A DNA stretch of 64,000 nt from contig JARFXM010000009.1 in assembly GCA_029532625.1 (NCBI GenBank), forward strand, positions 1,612,001 to 1,676,000, in the 5' to 3' direction. The position numbers and the translations under genes were made by a program. The stretch comes from Lomentospora prolificans (taxonomy: Eukaryota > Ascomycota > Sordariomycetes > Microascales > Microascaceae). Under the pieces are notes generated by a model, which did not search any database, was not told the origin of the DNA, and worked only from the letters and a program-made list of their open reading frames with translations. Below are positions 37,314 to 48,635 of the stretch, in pieces. The stretch's first letter is position 1, and each line of letters starts with the position of its first letter.

Positions 37314-38264
37314 GCTGGGCTATGTTGACGTGCCGGTGAACAATGGGTAGTTGTGATCCGGTGAGGATTGCTCAAAATAATTACAGGAGGGTGGATGGTT
37401 AAAAAAGTTGCTCTAGATTTTGTCATTTGAAAGTTGTGTGCTAGTTTGAGGGTGGGGTGGTATGGCTGACATATCATGTTAATTATGTAATCCCACGTGA
37501 CAAATTTGGTGTGCATAATTCAGCCTTGATGCGTCCTCTCATCGGCCCTAAATAGTGGCAAAATGTTGAGCGGCTAACGAGTGGTGCGACCATGCTAAAG
37601 CCCCATCGCCTACAAAAGGTGTGCTATGCTTTCTAGAGATGGTCATACATCTCATGAATTGGAAAAGAAAGGCCATCATACATGCTTATACTATAGTGAC
37701 ATTTCTCATGCTGTAGACTCTGATTGGGGCTTTAAACGGTCAATATTAAATTGTAAAACCATAACTAACCTTGCCCAGAAAACCCAGGCATATTAACGCA
37801 CAATGAATTGGAGGTTCTGCAGAGTAAACGTTGGCGTGAGTCAGAGAATAGTAGGGATCAGGCACTAGTCGTCTTCAGAGGCCATATTTAGCTTAAGAAA
37901 GGCTAGCTAGGGCTCAGCTAATACCACTGGTATACCATGACGCTCTCCAGCAACCCAACGGACCCAGTCACCAGTTTCAGCATGCACTTAAATCCCAGCA
38001 ATTCAGACTGGATGCCACCATACGTTACAATTACAATCATGGATAGCTCAGCCCCTTGTAAGACACTCGCCAAATTTCCGCCGAGTTTAGGGTGGGGTGT
38101 TGTTACGACTATTTATAAGAAAGATGTCGGACACCTAGCTGTGCTGGGCAATCCTGGGGCCCCAAACCTAGTCGATTATGTTTTATTGAGACCTAAAACG
38201 AGAACTCGACTCTACACATTCTTATATCACGGCATTTTGGAACGTTTAGTGATCAATGCTATCG
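37314..38264. promoter_or_regulatory. eS1 promoter region and URC1 3' flank
   Basis: 950 bp upstream of the eS1 start and downstream of the URC1 stop. The eS1 promoter must lie in the left part. A 150-codon plus-strand frame at 37937-38389 overlaps the last URC1 exon antisense, has no recognisable domain and is not called as a gene. Confidence 0.5.
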
Positions 38265-40988
38265 TCATATTAGCAACTTCCGCGCATTGCAGATGGTTTG
38301 GGGGTGGGGCAAGATATCTTCATACTCCTCCCAAAGTCTGCCTTGAACGGCTTCCAATTCCTCCGCCGTCAGCCTCTTCCCGGCAGTAAAGTAGCCTGGG
38401 TTGCATGCTAGTCAGCCCCGCGCTCCAACCAGACGCGATACTCAACTCACCGGCAGTTATTTTGGCATCAATCTCGACGCGAGAGTCGTCGGGGATCCTT
38501 TCCTCAGGCAGCTCTACTCGCTCGTATATCGGGATTCTAGTCGACGTTAGACTAGCAGCAGGAGGAGCTGTTTGATTCTGGTACAAACCCTTGTTCCACG
38601 ATAGCATCGTGTTTCATGCTGTACAGAGTAAGCATTCTGCAAGGCGGATTTCCGGTCCAGGAGACTCACTTGCTCATGCTAAGCATCCTATCGATTTTCT
38701 TGATACCCAGCCAGTGCAGAATATCAGGCATCAATGCCTGAAAGCGCATGTCCTTTACACCGGCAATGTTCTCCGTGCGACGGAAATAATCCGATGCTCT
38801 ATCCTCTCCCCTCTTGCGGGCATTGTAGACAACTGTAAGTACTTCGTGTTAGGAGGCCGTTTGGACAGCTAAATACCAAGGAAAATGTGTTATATGAGCA
38901 GACACATACGGTACTAGTAGGCTAGAGTTAGTATTGTAGGACCACCATGGCTAGACTCTCGCTAGTTTCGTTATCTCACCTTTGTAACCTCTCCGAGAGC
39001 GCGACCTTCTTTTCGGAAGTAGATAACTACTCCGCTACCACCGTTTTGAGCCTCCTTCACTGCTTCTTCAATCCCAAATGTAAGGTAGGGGCGGCACGTG
39101 CAGATATCAGAGCAGAACACATCGCTGCCGTTGCACTTGGGAGGCGTGAGTTAATGTGGTCGTATTAAATATTAAAGGCGAGAGGCTGCAGACGAACCTC
39201 ATCATGGATCCTCAAAGCTAGTCTCGAGTTCTCATCGGACATTTTCTGTGGATCGCCAAAACAATAGACAGTGAGACCACCTAGAAAATGACCATTAGTC
39301 AATTTCGAACATAGCAACGGGTGCCGGGGCCAGCTTCGCTTTATTCCTTCCATGTCTGGGAAAGTCAACTGTGACAGAACTCACCAATGGGAGGAAGGAA
39401 TACTTTGATGTCTCCTCTCGTAATTAACTAACAGGTTTGAGCTATCGAAACCGCAGTCTAGGGGAAGAGGTCAGCCGAGTGAATATACTCACTTCAGGAT
39501 AGCTTCCGCCGGTATGCTCGAAAAGGGACCGTCGGAGGGTCCCCTCATCTGCATGTAACACGTCAGATTGCTGTATATCGACATTGACTAAGTAATTGTG
39601 GAGGACTTACCGATGCCGAATCGCTCTGCGACACCAGGTAGGTACCAAACCTAAAAGCAAATCAGGCCTGTTTGGGAGTAGCGTAGGAGATTGTAATTGT
39701 TAAGACGGAGACTCACAGGTTCTACGGCAACCTTCGTCACGGCAAGCTCTCCTAAGCCATTGAGACACACTTTCCCGTCCGGTACCCTGTCGAGATTAGC
39801 TATTTGCTTCTCGTGTGAGGACTCTTGTGGCAGAACATACAGGCGCCCCGATTTGACGCTCTCCTCGAGTTCGGGTAGCTAGAGAACAGAATGCGGTGAG
39901 CAGAGGTTGTAGAGTTACCTCACAACCATACCTTCATATGAGCTTTCGTGATGGCAATAGTTGGCCGGATGTCAACTGAGCACGGTAAGCATGGAACTGA
40001 AGCCTGCCGCGGCAAATGCTAGGAGGCTAACCATTATCCGTTTCTATGAGATCCTTAAATAGCCATGGCGCCATATGGCCCCACGGGTCCATTGCGACTA
40101 TTTTCTTCACATCGTTCCATTGCGGGAACGGCCCGATACTCACTGCGGGCTCGGTGTTTGTGAAGTCAGGCCTGACATTGGGAATCAGCTTAGGGGTAGC
40201 AATTATTACGTGATACGGACCTGTGGTTGGCATCTAGTTGCTTGCTTGCGACAGCGAGCGCGTGATAGATTGAATATGATCCTCCGCTTGTTCGACCGCG
40301 CGGTTAGTGTCGGACCAATACTAGGGTTGTCGGGAACAACCTACTGAGCTATTTACGGGTGTTGGGGACAAGCTAGCGTAAGTATTTGTATTCGCGCATT
40401 GTTGCACTAGATATAACTAACCTCCAATCGCTATGATGCGGTTAGATCGTGGTAGGATTAGTATAGTTTGTAGCAAGGCGTGGCATCTTTTGTGGGCAGT
40501 TTATACCGTTTCGCCGCCGTATAGTAGATGAAGCTCTCGATACGACAACTGGGCCCCTCCGTTTCGGATCGGGGTGACCCCAGGCCAGAGGTAGAGGGTT
40601 GATTCCAATTTGCTTTGGATAAGTCCTTCTCCTTATTAGACAGGGTATTGGCCGGATCGATTAGTCAACATACGTGAGAATAATTCGTGAGGTGAATGCA
40701 TTCCGAGAGCCAGCCGCTACGGCTGCTGATGCTGTCTCTGGTGCGAGCTTCTCATGAGTATCCAGCATGCTGCGACTTGGGTCTACTTGTGTAAGCGTAT
40801 GACTTTTTATCGGCAGAATTGGAGCCGGAAAAAGACAACCACGAACCTGGGCGTCGTTCTGGATGATCCTCCGCGTTCAGCTTCTCCTCCAGCAGGTCAA
40901 CCGAAGAAGCCAGCCGGGACTGAGCCTGGCGGATATCGTCCAACATTTCTAGCAGAGTGGACATGTCGAGGGGAGATCCTTGGACCAT
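38265..40988 (-). CDS. URC1: Uracil catabolism protein URC1 (GTP cyclohydrolase II-like)
   Basis: A GTP cyclohydrolase II-related protein needed in the fungal URC pathway of pyrimidine degradation. Exons (minus): 40988-40847, 40785-40674, 40625-40507, 40430-40422, 40348-40345, 40286-40221, 40171-40032, 39975-39932, 39878-39841, 39786-39717, 39650-39611, 39548-39493, 39427-39385, 39280-39198, 39135-38980, 38913-38910, 38832-38670, 38618-38589, 38536-38451 and 38395-38265. The sum is 1536 nt (511 aa). Conserved blocks: T-Y-P, G-P-V-V-V-S-R, M-D-P-W-G-H, A-I-T-K-A-H, the Cys-rich D-I-C-T-C-R-P zinc region, F-R-K-E-G-R-A-L-G and the R-T-E-N-I-A-G-V-K-D-M-R-F block. Exons of 4, 4 and 9 nt are inferred because they restore frame and the A-H-G-G-S and K-Y-L-V-Y-N residues. 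The intron at 39840-39787 is 54 nt and stop-free, so it could be mis-annotated as coding. The start could instead be Met9 (40964). It lies near UPRT. Confidence 0.9.
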
Positions 40989-41650
40989 ATTGTCGGTGGG
41001 AAATAGGGAAACCTTGGGATGTTGCGGGTATGAAGAAGGGAAGACTCTACCCTACGAAGACTTGGATTTAGGAAGTAGATTAGAGTTCGGGCACGTGTAG
41101 GGGTCCGGTGTAAGTCGGGTTCAGAGGCGGTGTATCTACATATATAAGCTGCCCAAGGTAGTGCATCTCACACCCGAGGAAGGACGGGCTGCGAGATCTC
41201 GTTGGCCCAGGTTTCCCCCCGTGACGTGGTTGAGATACCCGCCTATCAGGATTACAGGTTTTATTGAGACATGCTTGCGCTAGGTGTGATCTCAAGCCTA
41301 AAGCGGTGTTCGCGCCCTCTTTGCCACCTTAAGAAGAGTATACTGTCAGGGTATGGACTGGTTACGGGGACCTTGGAGCTTTGACATTCTTCGTGCGGCT
41401 CCTCGCAGCAGCCGGGCCTACAGAATAGAGGGACGACTATTGAGCAGAGCACGATCACTCTCGTGTAGGAGTCCTTGCCCCGCTCGACCTGCCGAATACT
41501 GGCGTGCATAGAGATAAGGCACAATAGCCGAAGTTGACCCTTCTACCACGATATTTCATATACTCTCTTACTTAGATAGCCCCACCCCGCGTGCTGGAGA
41601 GTTAACATCTAGCAGAACCCGTCGCCTCATTAGGATATCACCTAGCCGCG
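40989..41650. promoter_or_regulatory. Divergent intergenic region URC1 / ELF1
   Basis: About 660 bp between divergent starts, expected to contain both promoters. No motif is claimed, and the short open frames here have no resemblance to known families. Confidence 0.5.
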
Positions 41651-42186
41651 ATGGGAAAGCGAAAGAAGAGCTCTAGAGGGCCCCAAGGCCCAAGAAAGGT
41701 ATGAGACAGGGATCCAATAACCTTCGAAAACCTCAAAATTCATTAATCATGAAACTTAACTCTCCCTATAGAAAGACCCGTTACCGACAAAATTTACATG
41801 CTTATTCTGCAACCACGAAGATGCAGTTACAGTACTCCTAGACAAAAAAGGTGGCGTCGGCCAACTCGACTGTGGCGTATGTGGACAGACATTCCAGTGT
41901 GCTATAAACTGTGAGTCGGTAGGTCTTTGGCGGCTGGATCTGCCTTGCCTACTAATCAACTGATAGATCTCTCTGCCGCGGTCGATGTCTATGGGGAATG
42001 GGTGGATGCCGCCGGTAAGATACACCACTTTGACTCATGAACTTCCCTTCTGACTCTGAACTTTTCTTCTTAGATATGGTGGCCAAGGAGGCTGATAACC
42101 GGAGAGATGGGACAGAGCCTCCGGCCCGGACCATACGATCACGGAAAACCCCAGAAGATGATCTAAATCTTGACGAGGAAGAGTGA
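41651..42186 (+). CDS. ELF1: Transcription elongation factor 1 (ELF1)
   Basis: A small zinc-binding nuclear protein that travels with RNA polymerase II on chromatin. Exons 41651-41698, 41772-41910, 41967-42014 and 42074-42186 (348 nt, 115 aa). The basic start MGKRKKSSRG is the family hallmark. The single zinc ribbon uses Cys26-x2-Cys29 and Cys50-x2-Cys53, followed by A-A-V-D-V-Y-G-E-W-V-D. The tail is short and ends in a run of acidic residues (L-D-E-E-E). All introns are GT...AG, with CTAATC- or CTGA-type branch points. It is head-to-head with URC1 and tail-to-tail with UPRT (174 bp between stops). Confidence 0.96.
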
Positions 42187-42360
42187 GATCAAAGCCAGTT
42201 GCCGAAGGTGTGCTTCGTTTCATACGAGTATGGCACGCAGCACCCAACTCCGCCATAGCATAGCCTTATCCCCACATCTGGCATCCTTGCCTTTAAACAT
42301 GGCTCGATCTATGCTGGGATAATGCCAAATCGGCCAATTCGGCACACCAGTGCCCTCGTC

Positions 42361-43360
<1,000 letters not shown>

Positions 43361-44012
43361 CTTGACCGTCGATGGGTTTCGGGGCGTTATCCGTCGAGTT
43401 GATACGGCTGTTAGGAGGAGAGCTGGCAAGTGTTTGTGGGGTGGAGGTAATTTCAATGTATACGGAGAGAGTAAAGTGCTACCTCTCCTAGCGGTGAGAA
43501 CATTCACCCATAAGCACACAAATGGTCTGCTAGAATGGGTTTATATCAAGACGAATACACATATAAACATAGAATTGATGTAGTATCTTCTCTAAGTATC
43601 TCCCATTAGTAGCTTTGTCTCAGTAGCTGTGGGCTGGGAAGCGACAAGTTTGTCTTAGCTAATACATAATATTGTTCGATATTAATAGGCCAGGCTCTCG
43701 ATCAAGGTTGTGCTGATTGTTGTAATACTGCTTGCGACATCGTCCCAAGTCATTGTAGATAACGTGATTGGAGCATTGAGAGTCAGTCCCCGACTTGCGC
43801 TTCGGACACCAATTTCTGGGCGCCGAAAACCTACAGCCGCTCTTTTGTCGCCAGCCCTGGGTAAAGCAAACTCGACGGGCCATTTTAAACCGCCATCTCC
43901 GCATCACACTCCCATTCGACGAACTTACCTCGCTATCCATACCGAAATCAACCATCTACTAAGCTCAGATATCCATCAACACGTGCCCTCACTTCTTATA
44001 GGCTCGTCGACC
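43361..44012. promoter_or_regulatory. Divergent intergenic region UPRT / WAPL
   Basis: About 650 bp between divergent starts. The WAPL frame stays open upstream to an ATG at 43710, so part of this interval could be coding if that start is used. The region otherwise shows no motif I can defend. Confidence 0.5.
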
Positions 44013-46445
44013 ATGGCACCGGATGATCGATCCAAAGCACGAACTTATCAGCGCCAAAATGCCGCTGGAAAGCGCTCCTTTGGAAATGCATTCGGCCAGG
44101 GGGAGTCTGGGAAGGCCAACCTTGATCCTCACGCAGGTTTTCAATCTGCCCAACAAGGCGCCACCATACCTCCAGTTTCCTCTGGCAAGCGATCGCCAAA
44201 ACGCGAGGTCAAGAAGTTCGCTAGTCTCCAGGATGCAGGCGTCACTGAGAAGCGAGCTGGTCAGCACCAGCCTGATCCCGATCCGTATGACCTAATGGGC
44301 CTCGATGTTGCGACTATCCCCGCCCCACGCATCCCTACTCCGCACAAGCCCGGGTTGCCAATGTCGAGACAGCGCGCTGTCATGGCTAAACCAAAGTTGA
44401 AGGACGGAAGCTACCCTGGAGCGGCTACTCCACTCCCCGGAACACGAAACATAGAGAGTCGCGAAAAGCCACGCACTGGGATTCCCCCAAAATTGAGAGA
44501 CCAAAAGAAGGATGCATTAGGAAATCGCGCGTCTAATATGAGTGCAGCATTGGCAGCCGCCACTGCAACCGACGACACTATACCCGCTAGATCTGTACAG
44601 CAGCGCCCAACCGCAAGCAGTCGGAAGCGAGAGCGTCTCATTGATGGTTTGGTTCACCAGGAGACCGCTGGTTCCCGTGATTCTGCAGCGCCTGATGAAT
44701 CGCCCTGCTCTCAGACGCAGCTAACAATCGATTCCACGAGTAACCAACATAGGCCCGTGGCCACAACTCCCCGACACGACCGTACCGTAACCGCTCCAGC
44801 TACCATAAAGGTCACCTACGGGTCACGAAGGTCTATGCTAAGGGGGGTCAATCCTGAAGATCCCATCCAAGCACTAGCCTCCTCACCTACTGCGAGAGTT
44901 CCTACAGGCTCGGGCCAAGGAGACCTATTTTCCCTAGAGGCCCCATTTATATCAGAGGATAGCGATGAGGATACCTCTCACAAAGGGGCCGTCCAAAGCA
45001 TTCATGAACTTCGACAGGCCGGTGCCAACAACCGATTCACCGATGAGATAGATGATTTGCTCGACAGAGTCGGTCTGCCGCGAGACGAAGTGTCCTCACT
45101 CCGAAGGGGCGCACTGCTGGACTTGGCCACGAAGCTACATCAAAAGCAGTTTCTTCTTCAGTTCCGAGACTACGGGTCCCCGCGAACTTTGTTCGACGAA
45201 CTCGAGAGAGAGACAGATATTATAAATGCGTTCCTCCTAGTATCTACTCTCCTTACCTTGTCCGCTTCCAATGTATCCATTTGGAGCTATAAATCACTCC
45301 AGGATGGTAACATCTGCCAGCTTCTTGAACGGATGTTACAGTATAGCATCGACATAACCGATATTGCGGCGCAAAGAATTATGAATCTATCGCGCAAGAA
45401 TCAACTGGCCGTTTCATCGTTAGGCTCCTTAGTAAGACGTCTCAGTGTGTGGGACTGGACACCGGAGATACTATCCCCTCGAACAGTGGCACTCAAGTTC
45501 ATTCTCATTTCCTGCCGATCTCCAGATGGGGCGGATTGTATGAAGAAATCAAACAAGATTATCAATATTTTGTTTTCTCTCCTAGCAATGCCACATCAAC
45601 AGCCCACCCTCGAATCTCGCAGTAACGATGTTGGCCGCCACGATCGCCTCATGGTCGCAGGGATATTAGAGGAGCTCTCGGTAACGGCCGTGACATCTCA
45701 AGAAGCGAGACACTGGCCCCAGGACTACTTGTACACAATCTCCGATGCCCTTGATATAGCGCTAAAGCAGCCCGCAAAGGACTTCGCAGAATTCGAAAGC
45801 TCGGTTCTAAGACTCGCACTAAACTCAACCAACAATAATCCACACGCGGCGACCGTCTGGCAAGATACTGGGCTGTTCGCGACTCTTATTTTATCCTCTA
45901 CAGCGTATTTTAGAATGGCCAAGCACGACGTGGCTAGTGGACGGTGGAATGGAGAAGTGTACAACCGGCTGCTCCTAATTCTAGGCGTCATGATTAACCT
46001 CTGCGAACATATCCCTCCGTCACATTCCCTCCTCGAAAGTGGTGCCCTGGACGATCTCATCCAAACTTTCCTTGACAACTCTTCTTCGACCCAAGAGGTA
46101 AGTACTAAGCGAAAAGTTACTGCCATACCATCGCGGCATCCCTTCTAATGCCGTTTTCCATAGGCGGACTCTGTTGAAAAATCGCAATTAAATGTAACTG
46201 TTGGATACATAGCCATAATTCTTGGGTATTTGTGCTTATCTCCGCCTACACGACGGAGATTTGGCTCAATTAATAGCGGTAACGGGGTGGCTTGCCTTAT
46301 AGACGCTATCCAAGAGTTCATTTCATTCTATCAAACCGTCGATAACAAGAAGGACTCAACGGGCCAAGTCGCGCGTCTACGGGTGCTTGTTGATGCCCTC
46401 GAAAAGGAGGTACCCGAACTTGCAGCTCCCCTGCCTCGTAGCTAG
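44013..46445 (+). CDS. WPL1: Wings apart-like (WAPL) cohesin-release protein
   Basis: A nuclear factor that with Pds5 opens the cohesin ring and releases it from chromatin. Exons 44013-46097 and 46164-46445 (2367 nt, 788 aa). The N-terminal 300 residues are low-complexity, basic and Ser/Pro-rich (likely disordered). From about residue 325 the conserved WAPL domain begins with S-I-H-E-L-R-Q-A-G-A-N-N-R-F-x-D-E-I-D-D-L. It continues as helical repeats to about residue 770. The second exon completes the domain (T-V-G-Y-I-A-I-I-L-G-Y-L-C-L, then a final R-L-R-V-L-V-D-A-L). The start was chosen at the Met before the A-P-D-D-R-S segment. An in-frame ATG 101 codons upstream (43710) would add a hydrophobic stretch unusual for this family. 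Confidence 0.92.
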
Positions 46446-47015
46446 GACAATAAATGACGGACAGCCAGCTTCTAGAAAGCCTAGTAGTTGAACCACCATA
46501 TCGTGTAGACGCTCTACAGGCAGCGACTCACACCTAGTAGGCTTCAAGATGTCGCGTGTTCTATCAAACGGATAAGCCCGTCCCCAACATTTACTCTGCG
46601 GCCCAAATTCATTTCAGCTAGTATACTGTTCGGATAATACTGGCGAGTATCAATCCGATCCGAAACTCTCTACTAGGGTAACCAAATTACTGTATAGCGA
46701 GATGAAGAAATTGAAGACAAAGTATTGGTATTAAATGTCGCCTCCATAATTTGCCATTGCATATATCGGCTATGAGACATGACGTTAACGTTTCGAGTTG
46801 CGCGATCTAATGGAGCCCCTCATTCTTTCGGTAAGTCCATGTCACAGGACCATCCAGCGCGCAGCGTCCTCACCCCACTAATTCGTGATTGGCCTCCAGA
46901 TTTGCTAGCCTCAAAGCTACCTTTCCAACGGACTTATTTGTCGGTTCCCTCTTACCTCTCCAGCTAGCCACTTCATTGCTCACGGTGGCTTCCCTTCCCA
47001 CAGGCTAAGCGTTCG

Positions 47016-47083
<68 letters not shown>

Positions 47084-47152
47084 TATATGTATACTAACGC
47101 GTAGCGTCGACAGTTGCCTTCTCGGTCTTCGAAACCGTCTACGATTGCGCGG
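46446..47152. other. Intergenic region between WAPL and Rheb, with microsatellite
   Basis: About 700 bp. No convincing gene was found; the 62-codon frame at 46779-46967 has no family resemblance. The right end holds an AT/ATAC microsatellite (47016-47094) directly upstream of the Rheb start. Confidence 0.5.
47016..47094 (+). repeat. AT / ATAC microsatellite in the Rheb promoter
   Basis: About 14 AT units, then about seven ATAC units, then about six more AT units. It ends about 60 bp before the Rheb ATG and so lies in the 5' UTR or core promoter, where length changes could affect expression (inference). Confidence 0.92.
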
Positions 47153-47958
47153 ATGACGTCGCCAAAGCAAAGAAAAGTCGCCATCGTTGGCAGTAGATCC
47201 GTTGGTCTGTCCATCTGCCCCAAGCACTGACGAGCTAGAATCTATCATCAACGATGAGAATACTAATGCTCGCTTGGCAGGCAAATCATCGCTAGCGGTT
47301 CAATTCGTCGATGGTCGTTTCGTTGATAGCTATTATCCCACAATCGAGAACACGTTCACCAAAAACATCCGATACAAAGGTCAAGACTTTACGACAGAGA
47401 TTGTAGACACTGCTGGTCAGGTATTATGCCTCATTCATTAGATAATTCCAGCTCCCCTTCCCCCAGTGTCGAATGAACGCACTATCTACTGCATCAACTG
47501 ACCGTACAACTGCAGGATGAATACAGCATATTAAACTCGAAGCATTTTATTGGCATCCATGGATATATGCTAGTATACTCGGTGGCATCCTTGCCATCTT
47601 TCGAGATGGTACAGGTTATCAGGGATAAAATCTTAAACCACTTAGTACGTTCTCAACCACGGGCCTGCACAGCTGGCTGAGGGTCTCTGGCATCACAGTA
47701 ATACTGACGCTACTTCAGGGAACTGATTCTGTCCCTATCGTAATCGTCGGAAACAAGAGCGATCTCAGACCTGAGCAGCGCCAGGTTAGTGCTGAGGAAG
47801 GCAGAAAGGTGTCAGAGCGCTACCAATGCGGGTGGACTGAGGCCAGCGCAAGATATAATGAAAACGTTTCGAAGGCTTTCGAACTCCTAATAGGGCAAAT
47901 TGAGAAATCACAAAACCCGACGGACACGCAAGAAGGGAAGGCATGTTCGATCATGTAA
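47153..47958 (+). CDS. RHB1: Rheb-type small GTPase
   Basis: A Ras-superfamily GTPase of the Rheb group, which acts upstream of TORC1 and nutrient (arginine/lysine) uptake in fungi. Exons 47153-47204, 47281-47420, 47516-47644 and 47719-47958 (561 nt, 186 aa). The P-loop G-S-R-S-V-G-K-S at residues 13-20 carries the Arg that Rheb proteins have where Ras has Gly12. The effector loop is P-T-I-E-N-T-F-T-K, followed by D-T-A-G-Q-D-E-Y. The base-recognition motifs are N-K-S-D-L and E-A-S-A-R. The end C-S-I-M is a CaaX box, predicting farnesylation and membrane attachment. Introns are all GT...AG, with TACTAAT or similar branch points. Identification is firm. Confidence 0.96.
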
Positions 47959-48635
47959 GACTACTTCCAAGGGTCTCTGGGACGATGCTCGTTGAGGCGC
48001 AAGGGGGTGGTTACAAACCTAATGCGGCCTATATTGGACGTTTAAGAAGCGGCATGGCCAGCTCGTAATAGGCCATCGTCGATAGCTAGTTCTGGGCGGG
48101 CGCTCTTCGCCCTAACGCTTCATGATCAACAGACCCGGTCTTATGAGGTAATGACGCTGGCGAAAGAAGGAAGCACTATCTTTATGTAACATATACTCGC
48201 CTCGCATCGCCAAACAAAGGGCATCCCTGGCCAGGAGGCACACTATCCTGACTGGGCAGCGCTGGCGGGGTGCCTGCAGTTGACTAGGCTAGCACCTGTC
48301 ATCTACCCGTTCGAGGTCCGCATACTAAGCCAAGCGAGCACATGCAAATAATAAGCCATCGCCCCTTCTGTATTTACATATCCCGAAAATTTGGAGAGTA
48401 TTATTGTAACGGGGACAATCATTAGTGGAGTCATAGCCATTAATTGAGTCATTGCTGTTAATGGAGTCATCCTCTGTGGTGCCGTTTCTTTTTTGCCCCG
48501 CTATCCAAAACTTCAATTACCCCTCCATGTTGCATAGGACCTTCCACCCCACATCAAATCGACTTCAAAGCCTAGCAGTGAGAAAAATCTCGACAGTAGC
48601 GCAGCGCCTTCTATTGTCAAACTAGGCCTATCAGT
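47959..48635. other. Intergenic region between Rheb and seryl-tRNA synthetase
   Basis: About 680 bp containing the Rheb 3' UTR and the SerRS promoter. A short degenerate repeat of AATGGAGTCAT/AATTGAGTCAT units occurs at about 48420-48475. No gene was recognised. Confidence 0.5.

Noticed and set aside
37937..38389. 150-codon plus-strand frame as a gene
   Set aside because: It overlaps the last URC1 exon antisense, has no domain and a composition unlike its neighbours; a shadow frame.
40340..40430. URC1 as a pseudogene with frameshifts
   Set aside because: Both apparent frame breaks are repaired by AG-flanked, GT-followed 4-nt exons that supply conserved residues, and all other exons are intact.
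43710..44012. N-terminal extension of WAPL to the ATG at 43710
   Set aside because: It would add 101 residues beginning with a hydrophobic stretch not expected in a nuclear cohesin factor; the Met at 44013 better fits the family, though the longer form cannot be excluded.
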